DNA of 53,560 nucleotides from Emcibacter sp. (GCA_021774875.1 JAJFIP010000352.1:1-53560), one strand, 5' to 3'. Positions 43,055 to 51,746 are shown, numbered from the stretch's first letter. Numbers and translations: made by a program. The notes: generated from the sequence alone by a model not told the origin.

Positions 43055-44353
43055 TTATTGGACTGTAACAAGTTTTTTGTAGGCTGCCGGAGTTTTGCGT
43101 AGCAGAATGAACGCCGGAATACATAAAAAGAACGCCACATAGCTCATGCTTTCATTTATCCGCATTTCATCGCCCAGAATAACGTCAGTCACGAAGGGCA
43201 CCGAACTTGGCCCGATCAGCAATCCCGTCATGCTGATGAACATATAATAGAAAGCCATAATCTGAGCACGCATATTGGCTGGCGCAATGGTCATCAGGGT
43301 AGCTGGTCCCGCGGCTGTGGTCATGGTAAAGCCAAATATTGTCGCCTGATAAACCATGAAAGATGACAACTGAGTTGGCATCAAAGGATATACAATGCAA
43401 AGCGGTAATAACACTATGATACCCAGTCGCATAACATGCAAAGCGGCATCAGGCTTGCCTTTTTTGGTAAAACTGTCAATGAGGAAGCCTGCACTGATAA
43501 TGCTGACCGGACCAATGGCCAGAATACTGAACCCGGTATATTTCATATATTCCGCAGCTTCCCAGCCAAATGTTCTACTGAAAAAAGGCGCATTCCAGAT
43601 TGTCGTGTAATAGGCACAGATTGTCATGATCCCGCCCATGGAAAAAATCCCCAGATAAACTGCACGCTGCCCTATGATATGACGAACTGTGTCGGCAATA
43701 CTGCAGGGCTGTAGCGCATCGTCCTTATTTCGTGCTGGTTCTTTAATCAGCAGCAGCAACAGTGCAATCAGCAGCCCTGTTAGTCCCAAAATCACAAAGA
43801 TAAGATGCCACGGTTTTTCAATACCGTAGGAGGTGAGGTTGGTAAAATCGAAGTCTTCTGCAAATCTTAACAGATAAGCCACCAGCAGGCTGCCAAATCC
43901 TATTCCGATCGACAGGGCGCTTGAATATAGCGCGATGGCCCGACCCCTTTTTTCCTTGGGAAACATATCGGTAATCATCGACATGGTGCAGGGGCTTAAG
44001 GTGGCTTCTCCTGCACCCACCATCATGCGGGCAACGAATAATCCGCCAAAACTACGCACCAGACCACATGCTGCTGTAGCCACAGACCAGATGACAACCC
44101 CGGCAGCGATAATATTGCGCCGGTTTGAACGATCTGCAAACCAGGCTATGGGGATACCCATAGTGGCATAAAAAATAGCAAAAGCCGTACCACTGAGCAT
44201 TCCCATCTGGGTATCGGTAAAATTAAAATCTGCCTTGATAGGTTCTATAAGTAACCCAAGAACAGAACGATCAATATAAGAAAATATATAGGCCAGCGTG
44301 AGCAACAGCACAGTAAGCCAAGCCTTGATCGGCTTTGGATAAGATTCAGACAT
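43055..44353 (-). CDS. MFS transporter
   Basis: 432 aa with about 12 hydrophobic helices. 'LLLTLAYIFSYIDRSVLGLLIEPIKADFNFTDTQMGMLSGTAFAIFYATMGIPIAWFADRSNRRNIIAAGVVIWSVATAACGLVRSFGGLFVARMMVGAGEATLSPCTMSMITDMFPKEKRGRAIALYSSALSIG' is the common form of proteobacterial MFS importers linked to catabolic genes (Spinster/hexuronate-like). It is last or next to last in the leftward Rieske operon, 21 nt after the YciI gene, so it probably imports the operon's substrate. The substrate is not predictable. Confidence 0.9.
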   Translation of the reverse strand: MSESYPKPIKAWLTVLLLTLAYIFSYIDRSVLGLLIEPIKADFNFTDTQMGMLSGTAFAIFYATMGIPIAWFADRSNRRNIIAAGVVIWSVATAACGLVRSFGGLFVARMMVGAGEATLSPCTMSMITDMFPKEKRGRAIALYSSALSIGIGFGSLLVAYLLRFAEDFDFTNLTSYGIEKPWHLIFVILGLTGLLIALLLLLIKEPARNKDDALQPCSIADTVRHIIGQRAVYLGIFSMGGIMTICAYYTTIWNAPFFSRTFGWEAAEYMKYTGFSILAIGPVSIISAGFLIDSFTKKGKPDAALHVMRLGIIVLLPLCIVYPLMPTQLSSFMVYQATIFGFTMTTAAGPATLMTIAPANMRAQIMAFYYMFISMTGLLIGPSSVPFVTDVILGDEMRINESMSYVAFFLCIPAFILLRKTPAAYKKLVTVQ

Positions 44354-44374
44354 TCATACGCCCCTGATTTACTT

Positions 44375-44722
44375 TTATTTTATAAAAGCTTTATAAGCCA
44401 GACCATCGACCGCATCGCCAGCGGCCCCGTAAAATACATTATAGCTAATATCCTGCCAGATATTGGCCTTAAAATAGGGGTCAGCCTCTAGCATGACTTG
44501 CGCCTCCTGCCTATCAGCTTTATAGACCAGAATTGAACCACACACCGTTTTCCCGTCATCGGCTAAAACCGGACCTGCGACTAATATATCATCAATAGTT
44601 TTTTCCACATGATCCAGATGGACTTTCAGAGTCTCCTGACGCTTTTTGTTAATTTCTGCGCCGGGCTTGTCCGTACAGATTACTATGGTGAATATTTTAT
44701 CTAGGGGGAAAGAGTTGCTCAT
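44375..44722 (-). CDS. YciI-family small enzyme
   Basis: 115 aa. 'FTIVICTDKPGAEINKKRQETLKVHLDHVEKTIDDILVAGPVLADDGKTVCGSILVYKADRQEAQVMLEADPYFKANIWQDISY' has the YciI ferredoxin-like pattern (His in 'LKVHLDHV' and Asp in 'EADPY'). Members act as small dehydrochlorinase, lyase or isomerase-type enzymes in aromatic degradation (YciI/MLI). It sits 12 nt after the aldehyde dehydrogenase. Role in the operon unknown. Confidence 0.82.
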   Translation of the reverse strand: MSNSFPLDKIFTIVICTDKPGAEINKKRQETLKVHLDHVEKTIDDILVAGPVLADDGKTVCGSILVYKADRQEAQVMLEADPYFKANIWQDISYNVFYGAAGDAVDGLAYKAFIK

Positions 44723-44734
44723 TTTACTTTTTCC

Positions 44735-46168
44735 TTATGGCTTGGAATTTACTTCGTCAAATTGATCTATGGTGAAGACCTCTGCATTATTGGTCATAAT
44801 GGATTGCTTGCGGAAAAAACGCAAGTAACCACTTGGTCCCATGCGCGAAGCCCCCATACCGCTAAGTTTGAATGAATTTTTTTCCGCTTCATACATAAGA
44901 CTGGTGAGGGCGGCATCATTAATACTGATAGCCCCGGCTTCTATGCGCTGGCCGACGGCTATGGCTTCTTCTGCCGTAGCGGCAAATACACTGGCACTCA
45001 GGCCAAATTCGCTGTCGTTGGCCATGGTGATGGCATCGTCCACCTTGTCAAAAGCAATGACCGGCAACAGGGGGCCAAATGTTTCCTGGCTCATGATCAG
45101 CATGTCACTGGTAATGTCCGTTATTACTGTTGGGGCGCACCATAACCCGCCATGTTTTTCAATCTGGCCACCTGTATGGATGGTACCACCTTTTTCTCGG
45201 GCGTCCTTTATTTGGTCCTCAATAATATCCGCCTGTCGTTCAAAAATAATCGGGCCCAGATGGCCGGCATGAATATCAGGTGTGTTGAGGCGCACTTTAT
45301 TGGCCTTTGCGACCAGTTCTCCTACAAATTCATCGAAAATAGGTCGTGCCACATAGACCCGTTCAATGGACTGACAGCCCTGCCCACTGTTTATTATTGA
45401 AGCCCTCAGGATTGCGGTCGCCGCCCTATCCAGATCGGCATTTTCCAACACGATAGCCGGGTCTTTGCCGCCTAGCTCCAGAAAGGCGACAGAAAAATTC
45501 CGGGCGGCTTGTTCTGCCACCTTGCGGCCTGTGGCGACACTGCCTGTGAAGCAGATAACATCAACCTGATCGACAAGTGTCTGACCTGTTTCCCCGTCGC
45601 CGTCAATAATAGTTAATACCGATTTCAGTTCAGGAATTTGTGCGATAATTGCACGTAGAGGCTCGGCAAATCTCGGGGTTACCTCACTTGGTTTAATGAT
45701 AACCGCGGCACCTGCCAACAATGCAGGAATTGCATCTATCAAGGCAAGGGTAAGCGGGAAATTCCACGGGCTAATGACCCCGACCAGAGCATAGGGCCTT
45801 TTGTCAATGCTATAGCTGATAAAGGGCAGGGCCGTTGAGACGCCATGTGTCGGCTCTTGTGCATCAGTTGCGATTTTTACCCAACGTTCAATACTAGGGG
45901 CGATACTGTCAACTTCCATGATGGAAATGCCCAGACGTCCCGTGTCCTGAACCAATGCCTGAGTCAATTCTTTGTGGTTATCTTTGAGTGCTGTGCCAAA
46001 GGAACGTAATATGCTAATTCTGTAATCAAGACCACTGTCGCACCAGTTTTTCCGGGCCGCACGCAATTTTTGGCATGTTTGCCTGATGTCAGTTTTGCTG
46101 TTTGCGGTAAACTGATAATCCATCAGACCGGTTCGTGGATTCCGGGTCTGAATTTTTCGCCCTGTCAT
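44735..46168 (-). CDS. NAD(P)-dependent aldehyde dehydrogenase
   Basis: 477 aa. The catalytic Cys is in 'INSGQGCQSIERVYV' and Glu in 'VAFLELGGKDPAIVLENADLD'; 'ALVGVISPWNFPLTLALIDAIPALLAGAAVIIKPSEVTP' and 'CFTGSVATGRKVAEQAARN' form the cofactor site. It oxidises an aldehyde to an acid, probably a ring-cleavage or side-chain aldehyde generated after the Rieske oxygenase step. Its start overlaps the DUF1330 stop by 4 nt. Confidence 0.93.
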   Translation of the reverse strand: MTGRKIQTRNPRTGLMDYQFTANSKTDIRQTCQKLRAARKNWCDSGLDYRISILRSFGTALKDNHKELTQALVQDTGRLGISIMEVDSIAPSIERWVKIATDAQEPTHGVSTALPFISYSIDKRPYALVGVISPWNFPLTLALIDAIPALLAGAAVIIKPSEVTPRFAEPLRAIIAQIPELKSVLTIIDGDGETGQTLVDQVDVICFTGSVATGRKVAEQAARNFSVAFLELGGKDPAIVLENADLDRAATAILRASIINSGQGCQSIERVYVARPIFDEFVGELVAKANKVRLNTPDIHAGHLGPIIFERQADIIEDQIKDAREKGGTIHTGGQIEKHGGLWCAPTVITDITSDMLIMSQETFGPLLPVIAFDKVDDAITMANDSEFGLSASVFAATAEEAIAVGQRIEAGAISINDAALTSLMYEAEKNSFKLSGMGASRMGPSGYLRFFRKQSIMTNNAEVFTIDQFDEVNSKP

Positions 46169-46467
46169 AAATCTTCGACCCCTTCAATTAACCGCACACG
46201 TACCGTTGAATTGCCTTGTCGTAATTTTTTGATTTCACGGTATCGCTCACTATACCAGAAAGCCCGCGCCTGTTCCATAGTTGGCCATTTTGAGATTACC
46301 AGCCTGGTTTCATCGGGCCAGTCACCCTCCAGGCACTGACTTTCGCCGGTTCCCCTTGCGATATATTTACCGCCAAGTTCGTCCACCAATTCTGCAACGC
46401 TTGTCGCATAATTTTTAAAGCTTTCAGGGTCACTTATCTCGGCGAGTATGACCATATAGGCTGCCAT
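46165..46467 (-). CDS. DUF1330 family protein
   Basis: 100 aa. 'AAYMVILAEISDPESFKNYATSVAELVDELGGKYIARGTGESQCLEGDWPDETRLVISKWPTMEQARAFWYSERYREIKKLRQGNSTVRVRLIEGV' is a full DUF1330 (dimeric alpha-beta barrel). Family function is not settled. Located 9 nt after the Rieske oxygenase and overlapping the aldehyde dehydrogenase, so it is translated within the operon. Confidence 0.88.
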   Translation of the reverse strand: MAAYMVILAEISDPESFKNYATSVAELVDELGGKYIARGTGESQCLEGDWPDETRLVISKWPTMEQARAFWYSERYREIKKLRQGNSTVRVRLIEGVEDL

Positions 46468-46476
46468 TACAGTTTG

Positions 46477-47604
46477 CTATTCCTGGTTCAGTAACGGCAC
46501 CTCGTCAAGCACCCATCCATCTTCAATACGGCGGCGGGGTGAGGGGATGGCATGAACAATTTTGCCAGTGGCCAGATCCGCATTCATCTTCTTGACATCT
46601 ATGCGCCAGCCTCTTTTCTCATAACTCTTGATATGATCGCGGTATTTGACGATGCAGCTGTCAGCAGGCACCATAAATTCATTTGTTATATCATAGGGTG
46701 TCTGAATGGGTTCAACCTCGGCAAGGACATCAATATCCTGCTGGGCGACAATCAAATTCCTCGCGCGCAGTCTGGCTCCCATGTCATTATCAAGTCCCGC
46801 ATTGCGCATATTTACTAAAAACACCCGGGTCGTATTTTCATCAACAGGCAGGTCATAGCTATATTGATGCATGAAAAAAGAGCCGCTGGGATGAATTCTG
46901 GTCCAGAATTGCGATGGTCCAAAGGTGCCGGATCCGGCCTGTGTGGTTTGTTTATCACGTAATTTTGAATATTCTTCGTCTGGAGTTCCACTTGATTCAT
47001 AGTCGGCCATGAAGCCAACACCCCATTCTTCTTCAATCAGCTCCAATTTTGGCACTGAATAGTCAGGCCGATCACCCGAAAAGCCGTGGGTGGGATGCAC
47101 ATATTCATTATGTGCCGGATCAATGGCATTTTCTATGGACCGCTGGTAACTGGTTTCCAGATCATAAGTCTGGATATTGGCCGCCCAGCCTTCCTGACCA
47201 TATTCAACGGCATCCAGCAGAGGTGGTCGATCTTCTTCGGGCAAGTCGCCGAGAAAAACAAAAATGATATTGTATTTTTCCTGCACAGGATATGAGTCTA
47301 TTTTTGCCTTTGGCGGGATTTTTGCTTCCATTCCACGAGATGGGATACTAACGCAATCGCCATTTTTATCAAATTGCCAGCCATGATAGGGGCATTGGAT
47401 ATTATTGCCAACCACCTTGCCCGGCGCGGCATCCCCCTGACAGGCTAATGACCCTCCCCGGTGAATACAGACATTGCTCAGGCAATGTGCTTCACCATTT
47501 TCATCTCGAAATAATGCGAAGTTACATCCAAGCATCTTCACTTTAAGAGGCCGTTCGGAGAGCTCTTCACTGAGACAAGCGGGATACCAAAAATTGATAA
47601 ACAT
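46477..47604 (-). CDS. Rieske non-haem iron oxygenase, alpha subunit
   Basis: 375 aa. Rieske [2Fe-2S] ligands: C46-x-H48 ('NVCIHRGG') and C71-x2-H74 ('CPYHGWQFDKNG'). The mononuclear-iron region reads 'ENAIDPAHNEYVHPTHG' (Asp162, His165 and His170). The length suits single-component-type alpha subunits such as vanillate- or ketosteroid-type demethylases and hydroxylases, which need a separate reductase not present here. It starts the leftward operon and its promoter region carries elements shared with the flavin monooxygenase pair. It would hydroxylate or demethylate an aromatic or alicyclic substrate. Confidence 0.92.
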   Translation of the reverse strand: MFINFWYPACLSEELSERPLKVKMLGCNFALFRDENGEAHCLSNVCIHRGGSLACQGDAAPGKVVGNNIQCPYHGWQFDKNGDCVSIPSRGMEAKIPPKAKIDSYPVQEKYNIIFVFLGDLPEEDRPPLLDAVEYGQEGWAANIQTYDLETSYQRSIENAIDPAHNEYVHPTHGFSGDRPDYSVPKLELIEEEWGVGFMADYESSGTPDEEYSKLRDKQTTQAGSGTFGPSQFWTRIHPSGSFFMHQYSYDLPVDENTTRVFLVNMRNAGLDNDMGARLRARNLIVAQQDIDVLAEVEPIQTPYDITNEFMVPADSCIVKYRDHIKSYEKRGWRIDVKKMNADLATGKIVHAIPSPRRRIEDGWVLDEVPLLNQE

Positions 47605-47677
47605 TGTATTTTCCTTCCAAAATGCGTTTGATTAAATTTCAAACTACCAAAATAACATATTTCTACATCGTAAACAT

Positions 47678-47694
47678 TGATCCAATCTTGACCC
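47678..47694. promoter_or_regulatory. Shared 17-mer TGATCCAATCTTGACCC
   Basis: Reverse complement GGGTCAAGATTGGATCA differs at one base from the element at 35674-35690. It is 74 nt upstream of the Rieske start. Confidence 0.55.
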
Positions 47695-47718
47695 GGTGCC
47701 AAATAGCAGCTGTCAAAG

Positions 47719-47735
47719 TGGCCATATACTGGTCA
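47719..47735. promoter_or_regulatory. Operator-like inverted repeat TGGCCATATACTGGTCA
   Basis: Inverted counterpart of 35702-35718 (TGRCCA-N5-TGGYCA). A further TGGTCA follows at 47742-47747. Confidence 0.55.
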
Positions 47736-47815
47736 TTAAAATGGTCATAGAACAAAAAAAACACTGAGAAATATCCTTCTTAGATAATTGGCTTGTGAAT
47801 TTATTACTTGCTTGC

Positions 47816-47841
47816 CATACAATTTTATATGTTCTTGTATG
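47816..47841. repeat. Inverted repeat CATACAA-N12-TTGTATG
   Basis: Perfect 7-nt arms upstream of the MFS gene at 47939. It is a possible operator; no T-tract follows, so it is not a terminator. Confidence 0.4.
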
Positions 47842-47857
47842 AGCACGGAATCGAGTC

Positions 47858-47924
47858 TATGGATAAGTTACAAATGAAAAAGTTAATCACGTTAAAGTAT
47901 AAAGTGGGTAATAACTTGTCCATA
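47858..47924. repeat. Long-range inverted repeat TATGGATAAGTTA / TAACTTGTCCATA
   Basis: The 13-nt arms match at 12 positions and are separated by 41 nt; the second arm ends 14 nt before the MFS ATG. It could be a looped operator or a 5' leader structure. Confidence 0.45.
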
Positions 47925-47938
47925 ACAGGGAACTCTAT

Positions 47939-49135
47939 ATGAAAGTCTTGTTTTATATTATTCTGCTGGACATAGCCGGATTTGGAATTTTACTTCCCTC
48001 TGTGATGTTCGTATTGCAGAATATGGGAGCAGGTCCGGGCTATGCAACCTTGATCGTTGCCATGTATTCCATCGGACAGTTCATTGCCGGACCCCTTTGG
48101 GGGCAACTTTCGGACAGAATTGGTCGCAAGCCGGTATTATTGATTTCCATGTCCGGTGCCTTTTTTGCCTATTTGTTGATGATCGTGGCCAAGACACCTG
48201 AAATGATATTGGTATCGCGCCTATTAGCCGGGGTGATGGCGGGTAATATTGCCACGGCTTATGCGGCGGTTGCCGATCTGACACCACCTTCGGGCCGGGC
48301 CAAAGGCATGGGAGTTCTGGGGGCGGCCTTTGGTCTTGGATTTGTTATTGGCCCTGCTATTGGTGGATTTTTAGGTGGTGGGACACCGGAAACGGCAACA
48401 ATTTATTACCCCTCAATAGCTTCGGCTGTGATGGTGGTGCTGGCCATGTTGGCTACCATATTCTTTTTTAAGGAATCTTTGAGCCAAGAACATCGGGATG
48501 AGCTGAATTCTCAAGCCAGATTAAGCCGCATGGAAGCTCTGAGGAAGGTAGTTCTGCATCCGGTCATGACGCGGTTTTGTATCTTTATTTTTATGGTTTC
48601 ATTGACTGCCGCACTGATGGAGCCTGTTATGCCTTTGCTGGTGGGCAACCGTTATGGCTGGGGGCCATTGAATATGGGCTATATTTTTATCATTGTCGGT
48701 CTGGTTATCGCTGCAGTACAGGGGGGGCTGGTTGGTTGGCTGGCTAAAATGTTAGGTGAAAAAAATATGGTAAAAATGGCTTTGAGCTTGCTGATTATTG
48801 GCCTTTTACTGATTATCTATACACCAGTATCCTATGGGGTTGTTTTGGGATTATGTTGTACCGGTGTTGGCACCACGTTATTTACCACAGGCATGAGCGC
48901 CCTCATATCCCACCGGGCGGCACCAACAGAACGTGGACTGGTGATGGGTGTCGTCCAATCTATGCAGTCCTTTGGTAGGTCGGTCGGTCCTCTGTTTGCG
49001 GGTAGTCTTTTTGCTTATTGGGAAGGCCTGCCCTATCTTGCAGGTGCTATTCTGATGATGATAGCTCTTGGCGGCATGATCATGCTAACACGGGTCGTCA
49101 TTATCGAAGATGCCACAATCCGTGCAGATGGATAA
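47939..49135 (+). CDS. MFS drug-type exporter (TetA-like)
   Basis: 398 aa, about 12 helices. 'GPLWGQLSDRIGRKPVLLISMSGAFFAYLLMIVAKTPEMILVSRLLAGVMAGNIATAYAAVADLTPPSGRAKGMGVLGAAFGLGFVIGPAIGGFLGG' contains the MFS motif A and the antiporter motif C (GFVIGPAIGG) of 12-TM exporters. It probably expels a toxic compound or intermediate. It is divergent from the Rieske operon across a region rich in inverted repeats. It ends one base from the convergent DUF418 gene. Confidence 0.9.
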   Translation: MKVLFYIILLDIAGFGILLPSVMFVLQNMGAGPGYATLIVAMYSIGQFIAGPLWGQLSDRIGRKPVLLISMSGAFFAYLLMIVAKTPEMILVSRLLAGVMAGNIATAYAAVADLTPPSGRAKGMGVLGAAFGLGFVIGPAIGGFLGGGTPETATIYYPSIASAVMVVLAMLATIFFFKESLSQEHRDELNSQARLSRMEALRKVVLHPVMTRFCIFIFMVSLTAALMEPVMPLLVGNRYGWGPLNMGYIFIIVGLVIAAVQGGLVGWLAKMLGEKNMVKMALSLLIIGLLLIIYTPVSYGVVLGLCCTGVGTTLFTTGMSALISHRAAPTERGLVMGVVQSMQSFGRSVGPLFAGSLFAYWEGLPYLAGAILMMIALGGMIMLTRVVIIEDATIRADG

Positions 49136-49136
49136 T

Positions 49137-50414
49137 TCATTCATGTCTCAGGGGTTGAATTTTACCGTAAGTCAATGAGCGCCATAGCCATTCAAATGGC
49201 CCAAATCTATATTTTCTAAGCCAGACAATGCTCCAGATTATTTCAATGATACCTACTGCCAGCACCACATAATAAAGTTGGTAGCCTGGCAGTTTTCCAT
49301 ACAATCCAAATCCAAAGCTGTAGAAGATAATACCGCATAGAATTGACTGGGCCAGATAATTACTAAGAGCCATCTGACCGACGGCAGCTAGCGAGTTCTT
49401 AATTTTTGACCATCCACTGCTCTGGCAGAATATCATGATGAGGGCCAAGTGGCCGATAGCCATGGTAAGGCGCCCAATATCATAGGTAAAGGCAGTTAAA
49501 GCATGTTGCACGGGGGCGAAATTACTGGTGATAAGGGTGGTGGTTTCCCAGACTGAAATTGGCAATCCAATACCATAGCCAAATAATAGCATGAGCCCAT
49601 AGGTGGATATTGGGGCCTGTAGGGTAAGGATTCCCGCTTTGTAGAGCAGCATACCAATAAACATGGCACCAAGAGCATCTATAAACCACCATTTAACGGT
49701 TATGATTGTTTGCAAGATAAGGCTGCCTGTTGCCTGCTTTTTGAAAACCTGCCACAGACTGCCTTCCTGCATAATGGTGATGGATTTTTGTATTTTCTCA
49801 TTGTCAAATTCTGGCCGTGCTTTTTCCAGCTTTGCCTGCCACTGGATAATATCCTCTTTAGCTTCACTCTGCTTCAAATGATTTACCTGTTGATATTCAA
49901 CGGTTCTGATAGCGGTTGGTATGCAGAAGACCAGAATGGTGATAATGATCAGTGGCTTAGCCTTGATTTTACGCGCATAATAGAGCAGGAAACCACACAG
50001 ACCATAGACGAATAAAATATCAGCAGGCCACATGAAGATATAGGCATCGAACAGGCCAATAAGAACCAGAAAAAATACCCGCCGCCGATATATTTTTTTA
50101 GCATCAGCAACAGACTGTTTCTTTTCAAGGCGGTGTAACATCATCAAAGTACCCGCGCCAAATAATATGGAAAAAACCGCCCGCTGGCTGCCTTCAAAAA
50201 AGACATGCACGTAAGCCCATGTCTCCAATGTTGCCCCATCCATATGGGATAATATGGGCGGGTAATCAAAAATTTCCTTAGGCCAGCCGAAAGACCAGAT
50301 ATTCATGACAAGAATACCAAGAACAGCAATCCCCCGTGTTATATCAAGGGCCTCAATACGGTCTTGAGAACTGACAGGGTGCATATTCTGTAACTGATTT
50401 GTCGTTAAACTCAT
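49137..50414 (-). CDS. DUF418 family membrane protein
   Basis: Start placed at 50414 (MSLTTNQLQNM), which gives a small gap after the porin and has AAGG upstream; the track start at 50435 overlaps the porin end. About 425 aa. N-terminal 'RIEALDITRGIAVLGILVMNIWSFGWPKE' and C-terminal 'SLAAVGQMALSNYLAQSILCGIIFYSFGFGLYGKLPGYQLYYVVLAVGIIEIIWSIVWLRKYRFGPFEWLWRSLTYGK' are the standard DUF418 ends, with several membrane helices between. Function unknown; probably cell-envelope related. Co-transcribed with the porin. Confidence 0.88.
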   Translation of the reverse strand: MSLTTNQLQNMHPVSSQDRIEALDITRGIAVLGILVMNIWSFGWPKEIFDYPPILSHMDGATLETWAYVHVFFEGSQRAVFSILFGAGTLMMLHRLEKKQSVADAKKIYRRRVFFLVLIGLFDAYIFMWPADILFVYGLCGFLLYYARKIKAKPLIIITILVFCIPTAIRTVEYQQVNHLKQSEAKEDIIQWQAKLEKARPEFDNEKIQKSITIMQEGSLWQVFKKQATGSLILQTIITVKWWFIDALGAMFIGMLLYKAGILTLQAPISTYGLMLLFGYGIGLPISVWETTTLITSNFAPVQHALTAFTYDIGRLTMAIGHLALIMIFCQSSGWSKIKNSLAAVGQMALSNYLAQSILCGIIFYSFGFGLYGKLPGYQLYYVVLAVGIIEIIWSIVWLRKYRFGPFEWLWRSLTYGKIQPLRHE

Positions 50415-50418
50415 TGAT

Positions 50419-51558
50419 TTAGAACCTTTGTCCAACCTGAAAGCGAATACCCATTACAAGCGCATTTCTTAGAGTATGACTACTGCCAGGGTTTATGACA
50501 TATTGAATATCGGGCTGGACTGAGATCGTATCATTGACGGTAAAATGATAAGTCAGCTCAATGTTTAACTCGCCCTGTGCGGGACGCTCACCGCCGTTTA
50601 TCAGAACTTGCTTGAATTCATCCCCTGCGCTTGCCCAGCCAAACGCAATCCCCAAACTGTCATCCCCGCGCCCGGCAAAAGGCTCTGAAAGCACAATACC
50701 ACCGCCCAAATATTCTTTAAGTGGATTAAGGCTACTGTTGGCCCTGCCATAGCGCATCCAGCCATTGATTTTTTTCGTTAAGGGGGCTTCTATGATGCCG
50801 TAGACGCCTGTGTTGCCGCCCCTAGAAAATGTGGGCTCAAGTAGAGGGGAAAATTTGGACGTATAGTTATAACCTCCCAACCCAAGCCTCAGCCCATTGT
50901 CCATCGTATAATTGACTTCCCCAACCAGCAAGGCACCTTCGTTCAGGGAAAATTTGTGGCGGTTGGGGTTGTCCATATCGTTTGGTAACGCATCAAAAAT
51001 ACCCGCCGTTACCCGCCATTTTCCAAGCTTCGTAAATTCGATCAAAAATGCGGGGGACGTCGAGGGAAAGATGGATGGTCCATTTTCACCGGTTTGAGAG
51101 AAATCCGGGCCGATACCGTGGGAGCTGTTCATGAACAGTCCAGCGGTTTCGATAGCATCAAATTCACTATTCAGGTCAATTAGTCCCACCTTGATGCGCA
51201 TATTGGAGAATTCATGTTGATACCATGCTTCATATAAACGAAATACTTCGCCATTATCGATATTGGATATTACCTGCAAGTCACCAACCAGTTCTGATGA
51301 CAGTTCACTTTTATTGGTGGCAAGGCCATAGAGAAAAAATGAACCGCCCTCAATGTCGTATTCATCAAGGCTACCCCCAAATGTGAGATCAATATTATGC
51401 AGATAGCGGCTACCTGTATCAATGCCGCCGTCTACTACCTGCCATAATTCCCCGGTATAGATAATTTCTCCTCCCAGACCGGAATTTTCATCAGAAAAAG
51501 CCTTGCTCTGAACAGAGAAAATAAGCACTAATATTGCTGCAAAATAAAATTTCCCCAT
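50419..51558 (-). CDS. OprB-family carbohydrate-type porin
   Basis: 379 aa with a signal peptide (MGKFYFAAILVLIFSVQSKAFSDE). 'GEIIYTGELWQVVDGGIDTGSRYLHNIDLTFGGSLDEYDIEGGSFFLYGLATN', 'EAWYQHEFSNMRIKVGLIDLNSEFDAIETAGLFMNSSHGIGPDFSQTG' and 'GELNIELTYHFTVNDTISVQPDIQYVINPGSSHTLRNALVMGIRFQVGQRF' follow the OprB pattern, ending in the aromatic residue required for outer-membrane insertion. It would admit small polar solutes. It is divergent from the RND efflux operon. Confidence 0.87.
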   Translation of the reverse strand: MGKFYFAAILVLIFSVQSKAFSDENSGLGGEIIYTGELWQVVDGGIDTGSRYLHNIDLTFGGSLDEYDIEGGSFFLYGLATNKSELSSELVGDLQVISNIDNGEVFRLYEAWYQHEFSNMRIKVGLIDLNSEFDAIETAGLFMNSSHGIGPDFSQTGENGPSIFPSTSPAFLIEFTKLGKWRVTAGIFDALPNDMDNPNRHKFSLNEGALLVGEVNYTMDNGLRLGLGGYNYTSKFSPLLEPTFSRGGNTGVYGIIEAPLTKKINGWMRYGRANSSLNPLKEYLGGGIVLSEPFAGRGDDSLGIAFGWASAGDEFKQVLINGGERPAQGELNIELTYHFTVNDTISVQPDIQYVINPGSSHTLRNALVMGIRFQVGQRF

Positions 51559-51669
51559 GAAGGTCCCTGATTGTTATTATGCTTCTTCTCAACATAAATT
51601 AAAATGAGCATAAATAGCAGTTACCAAAGGCAACCACAGGATGGTCAGTTTTAGAATAATTTAAGTGAA

Positions 51670-51695
51670 ACGCATGACCCCTTCACCCAATGCGT
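51670..51695. promoter_or_regulatory. Inverted repeat ACGCAT-N14-ATGCGT overlapping a TATAAT
   Basis: Perfect 6-nt arms; the right arm runs directly into TATAAT (51695-51700), a -10-like hexamer for the rightward efflux operon. It resembles an operator at a promoter. Confidence 0.4.
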
Positions 51696-51746
51696 ATAAT
51701 TAGTTATGCTGACAAAATGGACCATATATTAACAGGATTATATTTT

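Larger units (their letters stand above)
47605..47938. other. 334-nt divergent intergenic region
   Basis: It lies between the Rieske operon (leftward) and an MFS gene (rightward). It contains the shared 17-mer, the TGRCCA-N5-TGGYCA element, a third TGGTCA half-site at 47742, and two inverted repeats nearer the MFS gene. No ORF with supporting features is seen. Confidence 0.6.

Noticed and set aside
51577-51613. Inverted repeat TTATGCT / AGCATAA near the porin start
   Set aside because: AT-rich 7-nt arms with a 23-nt loop are expected by chance in such sequence; not listed as a feature.
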